From contig ONPF01000002.1 of NCBI GenBank assembly GCA_900319635.1, forward strand, positions 111,109 to 175,108: a stretch of DNA of 64,000 nucleotides, written 5' to 3'. Under the pieces are notes generated by a model. The model did not search any database and was not told where the DNA came from. It was given only the letters and a program-made list of their open reading frames with translations. The stretch's first letter is position 1. Each line of letters opens with the position of its first letter. Both the position numbers and the translations under genes were made by a program. Positions 26,724 through 36,499 of this stretch are shown here, one piece after another. The stretch is from an uncultured Eubacteriales bacterium. GTDB taxonomy: Bacteria; Bacillota; Clostridia; Oscillospirales; Oscillospiraceae.

Positions 26724-27996
26724 TGGCAAGCTGTTCTGGCTGATCATCTCTTTCCTGATCTCCTTCTCCGTGTGGGTGTATATTACCACCGTGGAAACCA
26801 AGTCCGACACCAAGGTGCTCCGCAATGTGCAGGTCGTGCTGGTTGGGGAGGACACGCTTCTGGACAATTACGATCTTGTTGTTACGGGGCTTGACACGAC
26901 CAACGTATCCATTACAGTCAGCGGCCCCCGCTGGATCGTGAACGGGCTGGATTCCTCTGACGTGATTGCCCAGGTGGATGTGAGCAGACTCTCCATGCCA
27001 AGCTATACCCCCGCAAACTCCGCAACGCTTCCCTATAACATCGTTTTTCCCTCCGGCGTGGACACCAGAAATCTGACCATTGAGCGGAAATCACAGGAGT
27101 CCGTGATCGTTGAGGTCTCGAAGATGGATGAGATCACCGTTCCGGTGGGCGGAAATTTCCTGGGCGAGGTCAGCGAGGAATACCGCAAGGACACGCCGAT
27201 CTTTGATCCGGCTGTGATCACGGTCAGAGGCCCGAAAAAGTATCTGGTCAATGTGGATCACGCCTATGTGGAGTACGGCGAGGCGGGCATGGTCTATTCC
27301 GGAACCTTTACGGATGGGAACGCCCGTGTGGTTCTGATGGATTCGAGCAACAAGCCCTGTGAGAACACCGAGTATCTGACTCTTTCCGCAGATACCGTTT
27401 CGGTTACCCTCCCTGTGCTGGCGCAGAAGGTCGTGCCCATCGCCATCACGCCCCAGTATAGCTCCGGCGCCACGGAGGAGAACACCCGCATCACCTATGA
27501 GCCGGAGACGCTGAAGCTGGCTGGGGACTCCGCCGTGCTGGATGAGATCAATCAGATCCAGCTGGACATCGTGGATATGAGCACCTTCGGCACCTCTACG
27601 ACCTTGAAGTATACCATCCGCCTGCCCAACGGGATCCGGAACATCTCCGGCATCACGGAGGCCACCGTCACCATCGAGATCCAGGGTGTTGAGACCAAGA
27701 TGTTTGAGGTGGACCAGTTTGTGTGGACAGGCGTTCGGGACGATGTGGAAGTTGTGGTGGAGACGGAAAAGCTGCCTGTGCTGCTGCGGGGGCCGTCCAA
27801 GTTTCTGAACAATCTGACTCCCAACAACATCCGCGTGGAGGCGGATCTGTCCGAGCTGATGGACACCATGGGCAACCATACCGTGGAGGTCAAGGTCTCC
27901 GTTCCCGGCAATAACAGGATCGGGCCGGTTAAAATCGACGGAGAGCCTACCTACACCGTTTATATCCAGTTGAAGCAGAAAGAGGCGAATTCATGA
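26698..27996 (+). CDS. cdaR: CdaA regulatory protein CdaR (YbbR domains)
   Basis: 432 residues. One TM segment near 12-30 (FWLIISFLISFSVWVYI), then an extracellular part of about 400 residues built of YbbR-type beta repeats (about four, each with a pattern like VSGPRW or VRGPKKYL). CdaR binds CdaA and modulates c-di-AMP synthesis. The ATG at 26698 gives the expected short cytoplasmic start. The stop overlaps the next start codon (ATGA). Confidence 0.92.
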   Translation: MKKMKKITDGKLFWLIISFLISFSVWVYITTVETKSDTKVLRNVQVVLVGEDTLLDNYDLVVTGLDTTNVSITVSGPRWIVNGLDSSDVIAQVDVSRLSMPSYTPANSATLPYNIVFPSGVDTRNLTIERKSQESVIVEVSKMDEITVPVGGNFLGEVSEEYRKDTPIFDPAVITVRGPKKYLVNVDHAYVEYGEAGMVYSGTFTDGNARVVLMDSSNKPCENTEYLTLSADTVSVTLPVLAQKVVPIAITPQYSSGATEENTRITYEPETLKLAGDSAVLDEINQIQLDIVDMSTFGTSTTLKYTIRLPNGIRNISGITEATVTIEIQGVETKMFEVDQFVWTGVRDDVEVVVETEKLPVLLRGPSKFLNNLTPNNIRVEADLSELMDTMGNHTVEVKVSVPGNNRIGPVKIDGEPTYTVYIQLKQKEANS

Positions 27997-28394
27997 CCCA
28001 GGACGCTGTTGTCATAAAACTCCTCCCCAACGACATGGCGGAGGTCGCGGTCACGCGGGGCACGGCCTGCGGCGGCAACTGCGGCAGCTGCGAAAGCTGC
28101 AAATTCCAGAAAGAAATGCGCACCGAGGCCAGAAATCTTATTGAGGCCAAGCCCGGCCAGAAGGTCGTCATCGAGAGCAAGAGCTCCCAGATCTACGGCG
28201 CGGCGCTGCTGGCCTACGGAATGCCGCTGCTGTTTTTCCTGCTGGGCTATGCACTGGGCGCCCTGCTGGGGCTCACGGAAGGGCTTCGCATCCTGCTGAG
28301 CTTTGCCGCTCTGGCACTGAGCGCCTGGGTGCTGGTGCTGACCCAACGCAGGAAGAGCGAAAAGAAAAAAATCACCTTCGATATCATTGCATAG
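27993..28394 (+). CDS. RseC/SoxR-reducing-system family protein
   Basis: 133 residues. The N-terminal soluble part carries a Cys cluster CGGNCGSCESC, followed by two TM segments (AALLAYGMPLLFFLLGYALG and the next) and a basic tail. RseC homologues work with Rnf-type electron transfer in other bacteria. The Cys cluster could bind an Fe-S centre. Coupled to cdaR by a 4-nt overlap, though a functional link is not established. Confidence 0.85.
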   Translation: MTQDAVVIKLLPNDMAEVAVTRGTACGGNCGSCESCKFQKEMRTEARNLIEAKPGQKVVIESKSSQIYGAALLAYGMPLLFFLLGYALGALLGLTEGLRILLSFAALALSAWVLVLTQRRKSEKKKITFDIIA

Positions 28395-28409
28395 GAAGGA
28401 ACGAGAGAC

Positions 28410-29288
28410 ATGATCAAGAGTATGACCGGCTACGGCAGCGCCAAGGGCACCGTAGACGGATTGGAGATCACCGTTGAGCTCAAAAGCGTCAACAACCGCT
28501 ATCTGGACGCCGCTGTGCGCCTGCCGCGGAACTTCCTCTTCGCGGAGGAGCTGATCAAAGCCCGGGTGCAGTCCCACATCAGCCGGGGCAAGGTGGACGT
28601 GTTTGTGAGCGTGGATTCCTCCCAGGCGGGGGACATGACCGTGAAGGTCAACGAGGGATTGCTGAAGGGCTATATGGACGCCATCTCCCACATCGCGGAG
28701 GAGTACGGCCTGGCCAGGGATATGACCGCCATGAGCGTGAGCCGCTTCCCCGACGTGCTGACGGTGGAGAAGCGGGAACTCGACGCGGAGGCCATCGGCG
28801 CCGGCATCGGGGAGATCGCGGAGCGCGCCCTGCAGGATTTTGACGCCATGCGCCTGCGGGAGGGCGAGAAGCTGCGGGACGATGTGCTGTCCCGCCTGGA
28901 GACCATTGAGCGCCTGGTGGAGACGGTGGAGGAAAAAGCGCCGGAGACGGTTGCGGAGTATCGCCGCCGCCTGGAGCAGAAGATGGCGGAGGTGCTGGGC
29001 ACCGCGGGGATCGACGAGAGCCGGATCCTGGCGGAGGCCGCCCTGTTTGCAGACCACATTGCCGTGGACGAGGAGACCGTCCGCCTGCGCAGCCACATGT
29101 CCCAGCTGCGGGGCATGATCAACGGCAATTCTCCCACCGGCCGGAAGATCGATTTTCTGATCCAGGAGTTCAACCGGGAGGCCAACACCATAGGCTCCAA
29201 GTGCCAGAACTCCCAGATCGCCCACACGGTCGTGGATCTCAAGTCCGAGATCGAGAAGATCCGGGAACAGATCCAGAACATCGAATAG
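28410..29288 (+). CDS. yicC: YicC/YloC-family endoribonuclease
   Basis: 292 residues. Starts MIKSMTGYGSAKG, the family hallmark, and ends with GRKIDFLIQEFNREANTIGSK and the C-terminal helix. Members are RNA-degrading or RNA-modulating enzymes. It is the first gene of the yicC-remA-gmk-rpoZ-priA run typical of Firmicutes. Confidence 0.95.
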   Translation: MIKSMTGYGSAKGTVDGLEITVELKSVNNRYLDAAVRLPRNFLFAEELIKARVQSHISRGKVDVFVSVDSSQAGDMTVKVNEGLLKGYMDAISHIAEEYGLARDMTAMSVSRFPDVLTVEKRELDAEAIGAGIGEIAERALQDFDAMRLREGEKLRDDVLSRLETIERLVETVEEKAPETVAEYRRRLEQKMAEVLGTAGIDESRILAEAALFADHIAVDEETVRLRSHMSQLRGMINGNSPTGRKIDFLIQEFNREANTIGSKCQNSQIAHTVVDLKSEIEKIREQIQNIE

Positions 29289-29297
29289 GAGCCGCCT

Positions 29298-29564
29298 GTG
29301 AAGCTGATCGGGATCGGTTTTGGAAACCTGGTGGCGGCGGAGCGGGTGATCTCCATCGTGAGCCCCGAGTCCGCGCCCATTAAGCGCATGATCCAGGAGG
29401 TGCGGGAGCGGGGCGAGCTGATCGACGCCTCCTTCGGCCGCAGCACCCGCTCGGTGCTGGTGTTGGATAATGGCTATCTGGTTCTCTCGGCGCTGACGCC
29501 GGAGACCTTATCCCCGCGCTTTGGGGAGCAATCGGAAGAGGAGAGTACAAAGGAGCATGACTGA
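29298..29564 (+). CDS. remA: Biofilm-matrix regulator RemA (DUF370)
   Basis: 88 residues. [20 protein letters not shown] and [19 protein letters not shown] are the DUF370 core. RemA is a DNA-binding ring protein that activates matrix and osmoprotection genes in Bacillus. GTG start with AGGAG 6 nt upstream. Overlaps gmk by 8 nt. Confidence 0.93.
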   Translation: MKLIGIGFGNLVAAERVISIVSPESAPIKRMIQEVRERGELIDASFGRSTRSVLVLDNGYLVLSALTPETLSPRFGEQSEEESTKEHD

Positions 29565-30156
29565 AAAAGGAAAGCTGATCGTCATTTCCGGGCCTTCCGG
29601 CGCCGGGAAGAGCACCGTTGTGAACACCGCCATCCAGGGGAGAGAGGACATGTGCTTCTCCACCTCCGTGACCACCCGGAGCCCCAGACCCGGCGAGGTG
29701 GACGGGCGGGACTATTTCTTCATCACGCCCGAGCGCTTTCGGGAGATGGTGGAGCGAAACGAGCTGTTGGAGCATGCGGAGTATGTGGCCCACTCCTACG
29801 GCACGCCCCGCGCCTATGTGGAGCAGCAGATGGAAAAGGGCTTCAACGTGATCCTGGACATCGAGGTGCAGGGCGCCCGCCAGGTGCGGGAGAAGATGGA
29901 GGAGGCCGTGCTGGTCTTCATCCTGCCCCCCTCCATGGAGGAGCTGCGCCGCCGCCTGGAGAACCGGGGCACCGACAGCGCGGACGTGATCGAGGCGAGA
30001 CTCATCCGCGCCCGGGAGGAGCTCAAAGAAGCTCCCCTCTACGACTATGTGATCGTGAACGACAAGCTGGAGGAGGCCGCAAGCGAGTTTGCCGCCATTC
30101 TGAAGGCCGAACGCTGCAGAACCGCCCAGCGGCTGCAGTTTATCAACAACTTTTGA
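29557..30156 (+). CDS. gmk: Guanylate kinase
   Basis: 199 residues. P-loop [11 protein letters not shown], then [17 protein letters not shown], the GMP-binding part. Phosphorylates GMP to GDP. The ATG at 29557 follows AAAGGAG. Usual place before rpoZ. Confidence 0.97.
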   Translation: MTEKGKLIVISGPSGAGKSTVVNTAIQGREDMCFSTSVTTRSPRPGEVDGRDYFFITPERFREMVERNELLEHAEYVAHSYGTPRAYVEQQMEKGFNVILDIEVQGARQVREKMEEAVLVFILPPSMEELRRRLENRGTDSADVIEARLIRAREELKEAPLYDYVIVNDKLEEAASEFAAILKAERCRTAQRLQFINNF

Positions 30157-30197
30157 AAAATCTTCGCCGCACTGCGGCAGAATTGAGGTAATGAATC

Positions 30198-30401
30198 ATG
30201 ATGCTTTATCCCCCTGTTGCTGAGCTGGTCGATAAGATCGGCAGCCGTTATCAGCTGGTAAATCTGGTTGCCCGCCGGGCGAGAGCCATTTCCGCCGAGG
30301 CCGAAGAGGAGCAGATCCCTCTGGAGCGGAAGCCGGTTTCCTCCGCCATTGACGAGGTCTATACCGGGAAGCTCTCCATTGCGCACGAGTCCAAGGAATA
30401 A
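30198..30401 (+). CDS. rpoZ: RNA polymerase omega subunit
   Basis: 67 residues. MLYPPVAELVDKIGSRYQLV and ARRARAISAEA match the omega core that clamps the beta' subunit. GAGGT lies upstream. Its position between gmk and priA supports the call. Confidence 0.95.
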   Translation: MMLYPPVAELVDKIGSRYQLVNLVARRARAISAEAEEEQIPLERKPVSSAIDEVYTGKLSIAHESKE

Positions 30402-30434
30402 GTTCCAATCCAACATGAAGGGGTGGTGATCCGA

Positions 30435-32684
30435 TTGCCGGTTCTCATAGCAAAGATTGCGGTGTCCGCGGCAACCTACTGGATCGACCGCCCCTATGAT
30501 TATTTGATCCCTGAGGAGCTGGGGGACAAGCTGCGTCCCGGCATGCGGGTCTATGTGCCCTTCTCCCGGGGGAATCGCCGGTGCGAGGGGATCGTGCTGG
30601 CGGTCACGGACGGCAGCAAGCTGGAGAATCTGAAGCCCGTGCTGGCCCTGCTGGATGAGGCGCCGGTGCTGACCGAGGAACAGATCCACCTGGCGCTTTT
30701 CATGCGGGAGCGATTTTTCTGCACGGTCTACGACGCGGTGAAGACCATCCTCCCCGCGGGGCTCTGGTTTCAGACCGACGGGAAGCGCCGGGTGCAGGAC
30801 AAGACCGTGGAGATGGCAAAGCTCGCCGTGCCCGGGGACGAGGCGGCGGATACCGCCGACCGGATCCGGCACAGGGCGGCGCAGCAGGCCAACCTCCTGG
30901 ACATGCTCTGCAGCTTTGAGGCGCTGCCGGTAAAGGATCTGCTGCTGCACTGCGGGGCGGGGCGGCCTTCTCTGAAGGCGCTTTGCACCCGGGGGCTGGT
31001 GGAGCTCTATCGGCGGGAGGTCTATCGCAGGCCCCAGTTGCCGCCGGAGGAGCTGACGGCGCTGCCCACCCTGAACGGGGAGCAGGCGCGCGCCTTTGCG
31101 GGTCTGTCGGAGCTTTCGAAGGCCGGAAAAGCCGGGGCGGCTCTCCTGCAGGGCGTCACCGGAAGCGGGAAGACCAGCGTCTACATCCACCTGATCGACG
31201 AGCAGCTCTCCCTTGGAAAGAGCGCCATTTTGCTGGTGCCGGAGATCGCGCTGACGCCCCAGATGCTGCAGACTTTTTCCAGTCATTTTGGGGACGAGGT
31301 GGCGGTGCTGCACTCCAGCCTCTCCGTGGGCGAGCGCTATGACGAGTGGAAGCGGGTGAAGTCCGGCAGGGCGCACCTGGTGATCGGCACCCGCAGCGCG
31401 GTCTTTGCCCCGGTGGAGAAGCTGGGGCTCATCATCATCGACGAGGAGCAGGAGGAGACCTACCGCTCGGAGAACGCCCCCCGCTATCACGCCCGGGACG
31501 TGGCGAAATATCGCTGCGCCAAGGCAAATTGCCTCCTGCTGCTGGCCTCGGCCACGCCGGAGCTCCAGAGCCGCTACCAGGCGGAGATCGGGCGCTATGC
31601 CTACTTCCGGCTGGAGACGCGCTACAACGCCCAGGAGCTGCCCCAGGTGCGCCTGGTGGACATGAAGGAGGAGCTGCGGGCGGGAAACGGCGGCTGCATC
31701 AGCAATTTTCTGGCCGAGGAGCTGCAGAAGAACCTGGACGCCGGGGAGCAGAGCATCCTGTTTCTGAACCGGCGGGGCGCCAACAAGCTCATCAGCTGCG
31801 GCGACTGCGGCTTTACCTACCGCTGCCCCCGCTGCAGCGTGTCGCTGACCTATCACAGCGTGAACCGGCGGCTCATGTGCCACTACTGCGGCTATTCCCG
31901 CCGGGTGGACGAGAGCTGCCCCAGCTGCGGCGGCAAGCTCAAATATGTGGGCGCGGGCACACAGCTGGTGGTGGAGGAGCTGGAAAAGCGCTTCCCCGGG
32001 CGGGAGATCCTGCGCATGGATTCGGACTCCGTGGCGCCGGTGGGCTCCCATGAGGAGCTGTTCGAGCGCTTTCGGAAGGAGAACATTCCCTTCCTGGTGG
32101 GCACGCAGATGGTCACCAAGGGGCTGAATTTTGAAAACGTGACCCTGGTGGGCGTCCTCTCCGCGGATCAGAGCCTCTATGCCGGCGATTATCGGGCGGG
32201 GGAGCGAACCTTTTCCATGATCACCCAGGTGGTGGGCCGCAGCGGGCGGGGCAGCAAGCCCGGCCGGGCGGTGATCCAGACCTTCACCCCCGCAAACGAG
32301 ACCATCCAGCAGGCTGCGCGACAGGATTACGACGCCTTTTACGCATCGGAGCTGCTGCTGCGCAAGCTCCAGAACACGCCGCCCTTTTCGGATCTTCTGG
32401 CGGTGACTCTCTCCGGCACGGAGGAGGAGCAGGTGCAGCAGGCCGGGCGCTTTGTGCGCGAGACGCTGGAGCAGCTTTTGGGACGAGATCAGGTGCTGCT
32501 GCTGGGCCCCGCGCCTCTCGGCGTGCTGCGGGTAAACAACCGCTACCGCTACCGTATCCACATCCATTGCAGGGCAAACGCCGCCATCCGCGCAGGCATT
32601 TCCCAGGCGGTGATCGCCTGCTGTACCGACAAGCGTTTCCGGGGCGTCTCCGTCTTTGCGGAGAACGACCCACCAAATATGTAA
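30435..32684 (+). CDS. priA: Primosomal replication-restart helicase PriA
   Basis: 749 residues from the TTG at 30435, chosen because GGTGGTGA lies 5 nt upstream; GTG codons at 30423 and 30426 are alternatives. 3'BD domain at the N-terminus, Walker A GVTGSGKTSVY, DEEQEETYRSE (DEEH in many species), PRYHARDVA, and a zinc module CGDCGFTYRCPRC ... CHYCGY ... CPSCGG. It reloads the replicative helicase at stalled forks. coaBC, often before priA, is absent. Confidence 0.95.
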   Translation: MPVLIAKIAVSAATYWIDRPYDYLIPEELGDKLRPGMRVYVPFSRGNRRCEGIVLAVTDGSKLENLKPVLALLDEAPVLTEEQIHLALFMRERFFCTVYDAVKTILPAGLWFQTDGKRRVQDKTVEMAKLAVPGDEAADTADRIRHRAAQQANLLDMLCSFEALPVKDLLLHCGAGRPSLKALCTRGLVELYRREVYRRPQLPPEELTALPTLNGEQARAFAGLSELSKAGKAGAALLQGVTGSGKTSVYIHLIDEQLSLGKSAILLVPEIALTPQMLQTFSSHFGDEVAVLHSSLSVGERYDEWKRVKSGRAHLVIGTRSAVFAPVEKLGLIIIDEEQEETYRSENAPRYHARDVAKYRCAKANCLLLLASATPELQSRYQAEIGRYAYFRLETRYNAQELPQVRLVDMKEELRAGNGGCISNFLAEELQKNLDAGEQSILFLNRRGANKLISCGDCGFTYRCPRCSVSLTYHSVNRRLMCHYCGYSRRVDESCPSCGGKLKYVGAGTQLVVEELEKRFPGREILRMDSDSVAPVGSHEELFERFRKENIPFLVGTQMVTKGLNFENVTLVGVLSADQSLYAGDYRAGERTFSMITQVVGRSGRGSKPGRAVIQTFTPANETIQQAARQDYDAFYASELLLRKLQNTPPFSDLLAVTLSGTEEEQVQQAGRFVRETLEQLLGRDQVLLLGPAPLGVLRVNNRYRYRIHIHCRANAAIRAGISQAVIACCTDKRFRGVSVFAENDPPNM

Positions 32685-32717
32685 ATCATCCGCCCGATGG
32701 GCAGAATGGAGAATAAC

Positions 32718-33227
32718 ATGGCACTGCGCAATATTCTGACCAAGGAGCAGCCGGGGCTCTACAAAAAATGCCGCCCGGTGACCGATTTTAACAGCCGTCT
32801 GCATCAGCTGCTGGACGATATGGCCGAGACGCTGGAGAAAGCCAACGGCGTGGGTCTGGCCGCGCCCCAGGTGGGCGTGCTGCGCCGGGCCGTGCTGGTG
32901 CTGGAGACCAATGTGCCCGAGGGGGAGCCGGAAAAGCTCATCGAGCTCATCAATCCTGAGATCATCGAGACCTCCGGCGAGCAGGACGGCGCCGAGGGCT
33001 GCCTCAGCGTGCCGGGAGAGTACGGCCTGGTGAAGCGCCCCATGAACGTGAAGGTGCGCGCCCAGGATCGCTACGGCAACTGGTTCGAGGTGGAGGGCAC
33101 CGGCCTTACCGCCCGCTGCTTCTGCCATGAGCTGGATCACCTGGATGGCATCGTGTTCACCTCCAAGTGCGAGCGGATGCTCACCGAAGAGGAGCTGGAG
33201 CGGCTGCAGACAGAGAGAGAGGACTGA
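32718..33227 (+). CDS. def: Peptide deformylase
   Basis: 169 residues. The three family motifs are present: GVGLAAPQ, EGCLS and CHELDHLDG (metal ligands Cys, His, His; catalytic Glu). Removes the formyl group from nascent proteins. The ATG at 32718 has GGAG 6 nt upstream. It is followed by fmt with 1 nt between stop and start. Confidence 0.97.
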   Translation: MALRNILTKEQPGLYKKCRPVTDFNSRLHQLLDDMAETLEKANGVGLAAPQVGVLRRAVLVLETNVPEGEPEKLIELINPEIIETSGEQDGAEGCLSVPGEYGLVKRPMNVKVRAQDRYGNWFEVEGTGLTARCFCHELDHLDGIVFTSKCERMLTEEELERLQTERED

Positions 33228-33228
33228 G

Positions 33229-34152
33229 ATGCGCGTAGTCTTTATGGGCACGCCGGACTTTGCCGCCGCCTCCCTGCGGAAGCTGTTGGAGGAGGGCTTT
33301 GAGGTCGTAGGCGTCTTTACCCAGCCGGATCGCCCCAAGGGACGGGGCATGGAGCTGGCCTTCTCGCCGGTGAAGGAGCTGGCGCTCTCTGCGGGGCTGC
33401 CGGTCTACCAGCCGGAGAAGATGCGGGACGGGACGGCGCTCTCGATCCTGCGGGAGCTGCAGCCGGACATTCTGGCGGTGGTGGCCTACGGGCGCATCCT
33501 GCCGGACGAGCTGCTGGCGCTGCCGAAGTACGGCGCGGTGAACGTCCACGGCTCCCTGCTGCCCAAATACCGGGGCAGCGCGCCGATCCAGTGGGCGGTG
33601 CTGAACGGGGATACTGTTACCGGCGTGAGCACCATGTACCTGGCCCACGAGATGGACACCGGAGACGTGATCTATACCGAGGAGACCGCCATCGGGGAGT
33701 TTGAGACCTCCGGGGAGCTCTTTGAACGGCTGAAGGACATGGGGGCGGCGCTGCTGGTGAAGACCCTGCGGGACATCGAGGCGGGGATCGCCCCGCGGAC
33801 GCCCCAGGATCACAGCAAGGCCAGCTATGTGAAGATGCTGGACAAAAGCCTCTGCCCCATCGACTGGAGCCGTAGCCCCCGCGCCATCGTGAAGCAGATC
33901 TGCGGTCTGCAGCCCTGGCCGGTGGCCACCATGGAGCTTGCGGGCAAGACCTGCAAGGTCTTCGGGGCTGCCTATACCGAGACCCATACGGAGAAGGCCC
34001 CCGGGACGATCCTCCAGGCGGACGATAAGGGCATCGAGGTGGCCTGCGGCGGCGGAGAGAGCCTGCTTGTTACCGAGCTGCAGGCGCCGGGAAAGAAACG
34101 GATGGCGGCGGGAGATTTCCTGCGGGGCCATCCCCTGAAGCTTGAGAGATGA
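33229..34152 (+). CDS. fmt: Methionyl-tRNA formyltransferase
   Basis: 307 residues. VVFMGTPDFAAASL at the start, QPDRPKGRG, NVHGSLLPKYRGSAPI with the catalytic His region, and a C-terminal OB domain. Formylates initiator Met-tRNA. Its stop overlaps the rsmB start (ATGA). Confidence 0.97.
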   Translation: MRVVFMGTPDFAAASLRKLLEEGFEVVGVFTQPDRPKGRGMELAFSPVKELALSAGLPVYQPEKMRDGTALSILRELQPDILAVVAYGRILPDELLALPKYGAVNVHGSLLPKYRGSAPIQWAVLNGDTVTGVSTMYLAHEMDTGDVIYTEETAIGEFETSGELFERLKDMGAALLVKTLRDIEAGIAPRTPQDHSKASYVKMLDKSLCPIDWSRSPRAIVKQICGLQPWPVATMELAGKTCKVFGAAYTETHTEKAPGTILQADDKGIEVACGGGESLLVTELQAPGKKRMAAGDFLRGHPLKLER

Positions 34153-35453
34153 AGAATACGGCAAGATCGGCGGCGCTGCGGGCGCTGCTGCGCTGCGAGA
34201 AAAACGGCGCCTGGTCGGGCGCGGTCATCGACGCCGCCCTGCGGGAGCAGGGGCTGGAGAGCCGGGATGCGGCGCTGGCTGCCCGGCTCTGCCTGGGCGT
34301 GCTGCAAAACGACCGCTATCTGGATTATCAGATTGACCGGCTTGCCCGTGGCAGCCTGGAGCCGAGGCTGCGGAGCATCCTGCGCCTGGGCGCCTATCAG
34401 CTGCTGTTTCTGGACAAGGTGCCGGATCACGCCGCCGTCAGCGAGACGGTGAGCCTTTGCCGCAGCGTGGGGCTGGATCGGGCGGCGGGGCTGGTGAACG
34501 CGGTGCTGCGCCGCCTGGCGTCGGAAAAGGACAAGCTGCCGCCCATCCCCGGAGAGGGGACGGCGGAGTATCTCGCCACCCGCTGGAGCCACCCGCTGTG
34601 GCTTGCAAAAAAGCTCATCGCGGAGCGGGGCTATGCGTTTGCGGAGGACTTTTTCCGCGCGAACAACGAGCCCGCGCCCCTCTGCATCCAGGTAAACCGC
34701 CTGCGGGTGAGCCCCGAGGACTATATCCGGGCGCTGGAGCGCTCAGAGATCCCGTACCGCGCCTTTCCGGAGCTGCCCGGCTGCCTGGAGCTTCCCGGCG
34801 GCAAGGTGACGGAGCTTCCCGGCTTTGAGGAGGGGCTCTTCTATGTGCAGGATCGGGCGGCGCGTTATGCGGCGGAGGCCGCGGACGTAAGACCCGGGAT
34901 GCGCGTCCTGGACGCCTGCGCGGCGCCGGGGGGCAAGAGCTTTGCCGCCGCCATCGCCGCGGGAGGGGACTGCGAGATTCTCGCCTGCGATATTCACGAA
35001 AAGAAGCTGCGGCTCATCGAGAGCGGCGCGAAACGCCTGGGGATCGGCTGCATCCGCACCCGCTGCATGGACGCAAGGAGCTTTGCGCCGGCGTTTGAGG
35101 GCGCCTTTGACCGGGTGCTGGCGGACGTGCCCTGCTCGGGGCTGGGCGTCATCCGCAAGCGGCCGGAGATCCGCCGCAAGAGCGAGACGGAGATCGGGGC
35201 GCTGCCGGAGATCCAGGCGACGATCCTCGATAACCTTGCCCTCTATGTGAAGCCCGGCGGGCTGCTGCTCTATTCCACCTGCACGGTGCTGCGGGAGGAG
35301 AACCGGGAGCAGGTCCGGCGCTTTCTGGAGACGCACCCGGACTTTCAGATCGAGGGCTGCGCGTATTTTGCCGAGGGCCTGTATGAATTCTGGCCGCAAA
35401 AAGACGGAACGGACGGATTTTTTGCCGCCAGACTGAGAAGGATAAAAGCATGA
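34149..35453 (+). CDS. rsmB: 16S rRNA m5C967 methyltransferase RsmB
   Basis: 434 residues. N-terminal NusB-like RNA-binding domain (about 1-140), then a SAM-dependent methylase: LDACAAPGGKSF, DVPCSGLGVIRKRPEIR and LLYSTCTV, which hold the two catalytic Cys. It overlaps both neighbours by 4 nt. Confidence 0.95.
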   Translation: MKNTARSAALRALLRCEKNGAWSGAVIDAALREQGLESRDAALAARLCLGVLQNDRYLDYQIDRLARGSLEPRLRSILRLGAYQLLFLDKVPDHAAVSETVSLCRSVGLDRAAGLVNAVLRRLASEKDKLPPIPGEGTAEYLATRWSHPLWLAKKLIAERGYAFAEDFFRANNEPAPLCIQVNRLRVSPEDYIRALERSEIPYRAFPELPGCLELPGGKVTELPGFEEGLFYVQDRAARYAAEAADVRPGMRVLDACAAPGGKSFAAAIAAGGDCEILACDIHEKKLRLIESGAKRLGIGCIRTRCMDARSFAPAFEGAFDRVLADVPCSGLGVIRKRPEIRRKSETEIGALPEIQATILDNLALYVKPGGLLLYSTCTVLREENREQVRRFLETHPDFQIEGCAYFAEGLYEFWPQKDGTDGFFAARLRRIKA

Positions 35454-36493
35454 AAAAGGACATTCTCTCCCTGCTGCCCGGGGAGATCGAGGAAGAGCTG
35501 GCCGCCCTGGGGGAACCGAAGTACCGGGCGGGGCAGATCTTTACCTGGCTGCACAAGGGCGCACGGAGCTTTGCGGAGATGACGAATCTCTCCAAGGAAC
35601 TGCGGGAAAAGCTGGAGGAGCGCTTCTTCCTCTATAAGCCGGGGGTGCTGAGAAAGCAGGTCTCCCAGATCGACGGCACCATCAAATACCTCTGGCAGCT
35701 GCGGGACGGCAACGCCGTGGAGACGGTGGTCATGCAGTATAAGCACGGCAACACCGTCTGCGTCTCCTCCCAGGTGGGCTGCCGTCAGGGCTGCGCCTTC
35801 TGCGCCTCCACCATCGGCGGCCTGGTGCGGGGACTGGAGCCCTCGGAGATCCTGGACGAGGTGCTGTTCTCCCAGCTGGATTCGGGGCTGCCCATCTCCA
35901 ACATCGTGCTCATGGGCATCGGGGAGCCGCTGGATAATTTTGACAATGTGATGCGTTTTCTGGAGCTGGTGAACCACCCCAAGGGCATGAACATCGGTAT
36001 GCGGCACATCTCCCTGTCCACCTGCGGGCTCATCGAGCGCTTTGCAGACCTGGCGGAGCGGGATCTGCAGCTCACGCTCTCGGTGTCCCTCCACGCGCCG
36101 GACGACGAGACCCGCTCCAAGCTCATGCCGGCCAACCGGGGCCGGGGCGTGGAGGCGCTGATGGAGGCCTGCCGGAGGTATTACGACAAGACCGGGCGGC
36201 GCATCTCCTTTGAATACGCCATGATCGACGGCGTGAACGACACGGAGAGGCACGCGAGGCTGCTGGCTAGGGAAGCGAAGAGCCTGGCGGCCCATGTGAA
36301 TCTGATCCCCCTGAACCATGTGGAGGAAAGGCAGTTTCGCCCGTCCACCCAGGGGCATATGAAGGCCTTCATCAAGATCCTGGAGGATGAGGGCGTGAAC
36401 GTCACGGTGCGCAGGCGCCTGGGCAGCGATGTGGACGCCTCCTGCGGTCAACTGCGGCGGAAGATGCAGAAGGCAAACGAAGCAACGAGGTAA
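35450..36493 (+). CDS. rlmN: Dual-specificity 23S rRNA/tRNA A2-methyltransferase RlmN
   Basis: 347 residues. Radical-SAM motif CRQGCAFC (Cys111, Cys115, Cys118), with GIGEPLDN and STCGL. The last Cys needed for the methyl-transfer cycle is in VDASCGQLR near the C-terminus. Methylates A2503 of 23S rRNA and A37 of some tRNAs. Confidence 0.97.
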   Translation: MKKDILSLLPGEIEEELAALGEPKYRAGQIFTWLHKGARSFAEMTNLSKELREKLEERFFLYKPGVLRKQVSQIDGTIKYLWQLRDGNAVETVVMQYKHGNTVCVSSQVGCRQGCAFCASTIGGLVRGLEPSEILDEVLFSQLDSGLPISNIVLMGIGEPLDNFDNVMRFLELVNHPKGMNIGMRHISLSTCGLIERFADLAERDLQLTLSVSLHAPDDETRSKLMPANRGRGVEALMEACRRYYDKTGRRISFEYAMIDGVNDTERHARLLAREAKSLAAHVNLIPLNHVEERQFRPSTQGHMKAFIKILEDEGVNVTVRRRLGSDVDASCGQLRRKMQKANEATR

Positions 36494-36499
36494 ATGACC

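Noticed and set aside
30045-33350. An 1101-codon open frame on the minus strand
   Set aside because: It is antisense to rpoZ, priA and def, all well-supported genes; long antisense frames are expected in G+C-rich coding DNA, and its product is low-complexity His/Leu/Gly/Gln-rich sequence.
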